From: an uncultured Eubacteriales bacterium
Lineage (GTDB): Bacteria > Bacillota > Clostridia > Tissierellales > Peptoniphilaceae
Direction: 5' to 3'
DNA: 43,836 nucleotides
Assembly (NCBI GenBank): GCA_902488815.1
Contig: CABTXP010000005.1
Coordinates: 1 to 43,836, forward strand
Notes under the pieces: model-generated
What the model saw: the letters and a program-made list of their open reading frames with translations, nothing else
The model's database searches: none
Told to the model about the DNA's origin: nothing
Part shown: piece after piece, positions 43,068 through 43,836 of the stretch
Numbering within the stretch: position 1 is the stretch's first letter
Layout: each line of letters begins with the position of its first letter
Made by a program: the position numbers and the translations under genes

Positions 43068-43136
43068 AGTATAGGAAAATATAAAAGTGATTTCTACAAT
43101 TTTGCCATATGTGGTCGTAATAGAGGCATAGGTGGT
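43068..43136 (-). promoter_or_regulatory. LytTR promoter with 21-bp-spaced direct-repeat operator
   Basis: On the minus strand ACCACCTATGCC (43125-43136) and ACCACATATGGC (43104-43115) are direct repeats, ten of twelve bases alike, exactly 21 bp apart. A -10 TATACT lies at 43068-43073 with a poor -35. LytTR proteins typically bind two such repeats beside weak -35 boxes to activate their own operon. Confidence 0.65.
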
Positions 43137-43175
43137 TAATCCGGGCATATAACAATCCGTTTAAGTTGTGAATCT

Positions 43176-43813
43176 CTACTTAGGCTTGTTGTTAATGTAG
43201 TTGCTGATGTCTACAAATTCGTCCAAACTTCTGAATACTTGAAACACAGCCGAGCGTATGGCAAACTCTTCGTGGGTCTCGGGGAGTTTCATCATATAAA
43301 AGTGGTCTTTCAGATATTGTATCTGCTCTTTGACCTTCTTGATGTTTTGCCCTTCCGTCAAGTTTTCCGACGCTTTTATCAAAACTTCCGATATATATTT
43401 GCCCCCTGAGTATTCCGGGGGAATTATTTTAATGTCCTTGTACATATCTTTTAAAAGATCCAGCTCCCTCTGCCTAAGCCTTATGTCGTAAAGAAGGTCG
43501 TTGCTGTTTTCGATAAAATTTTCGCTGTCTGCCGTCGCCAAAATTATTGCCTTTTTAATTTTTTCTTCCAATGTCCCGATCTTGTCCTCGTGTTCCTTCA
43601 CGTCTAAATTTTTTACAAGTGACTCGCCGAACAAATTTAAGACGAATTTCATGTCTTCGTCTATTTTTTCTATTAAAATATTAAGCTCGTCCTGTTTCTT
43701 CGGCGCGTAAATATTGGTTACCATTGCAAAGGCCGTGCCGATAAACACAAGTGCCATTTCATTTAAAATAATTGCCGAATTTATTTCTCCAAAGGAAAGA
43801 AGGTGTGTGACAA
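43176..43813 (-). CDS. Aromatic acid exporter-family (ArAE_1) membrane protein, partial
   Basis: Only the C-terminal 212 codons lie in true sequence. The visible part starts inside the membrane region (HLLSFGEINSAIILNEMALVFIGTAFAMVTN), followed by the mostly helical cytoplasmic domain (DEDMKFVLNLFGESLVKN, RQRELDLLKDMYKDIKI). This fits the ArAE_1 group of small FUSC-like exporters, whose substrates in Firmicutes are unknown. The frame has no stop on the upstream side but meets adapter sequence from 43814, so upstream codons beyond that are artificial. An internal ATG at 43757 is not the true start because the open frame and membrane segment continue upstream. Confidence 0.75.
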
Positions 43814-43836
43814 AGATCGGAAGAGCACACGTCTGA
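43814..43836 (+). other. Illumina TruSeq adapter sequence at contig end (artefact)
   Basis: The final 23 bases begin AGATCGGAAGAGCACACGTC and match the standard TruSeq read adapter. This is not organism DNA and marks the physical end of the assembled contig. Confidence 0.97.

Noticed and set aside
1..43836. CRISPR arrays, insertion sequences, prophage genes, tRNA or rRNA genes
   Set aside because: None were seen when reading both strands; the only repeats are the operators, enhancer repeats and REP-like pair already listed.

Overview
The window looks like chromosomal DNA of a low-GC, anaerobic, butyrate-metabolising Bacillota. A Peptoniphilus-like member of the Tissierellia is my best guess. 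The reasons are AT-rich codon use, strong GGAGG ribosome sites, a CggR-controlled glycolytic operon, Ptb/Buk genes, a selenium-modification cluster and an SLH-anchored surface protein. No rRNA, tRNA, CRISPR array or insertion sequence was seen. The left edge cuts gpmI. The right edge is a contig end: the last 23 bases match an Illumina TruSeq adapter, so the rightmost gene is cut there.

Layout. (1) 1-4951, minus: glycolytic operon cggR-gap-pgk-tpiA-gpmI with overlapping start/stop codons. A promoter and a two-repeat CggR-type operator lie in front of cggR. The GAPDH has lost the usual NAD-selecting residues. (2) 5119-5811: TIM-barrel-like protein of unknown role. (3) 5877-14550: a cluster apparently controlled by sigma-54, containing butyrate kinase, a beta-keto acid cleavage enzyme (minus), and an operon of SLC13-type transporter, phosphate butyryltransferase, PAS-AAA+-Fis enhancer-binding protein, GntP-type permease and a 3-hydroxyacid dehydrogenase. 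Near-perfect -24/-12 promoters precede all three transcription units. A block of TTGCA/TGCAA repeats between the two divergent units looks like the shared enhancer. Together the genes suggest a path that imports a beta-hydroxy acid, oxidises it, cleaves the beta-keto acid with acetyl-CoA and recovers ATP through acyl phosphate. (4) 14551-16543: a REP-like inverted repeat pair, an amidohydrolase and a nearly leaderless rlmH. (5) 16637-20651: Zn-dependent phospholipase C-like protein, UMF1-type MFS transporter, orphan HicB-like protein, radical SAM protein. (6) 20698-24683: selenium cluster of mnmH facing selD-yedF-DUF3343-cysteine desulfurase, fitting 2-selenouridine formation in tRNA. (7) 24752-33128, minus: a TetR-MMPL-XXXLXXG export operon with two identical TetR operators, then a three-gene ABC-2 exporter. 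(8) 33219-38661: SDR with a membrane anchor, ZIP metal transporter, and a CPBP protease / serine hydrolase / alpha-beta hydrolase operon. (9) 38862-43813: a 972-residue SLH surface protein with Pmp-like repeats, a RelB-like antitoxin remnant, a LytTR-DUF3021 regulatory pair with a 21-bp-spaced direct-repeat operator, and a partial aromatic acid exporter-like protein.

The strongest candidate for a new system is region 3. Functional statements come from recognising protein families by eye; no database search was run.
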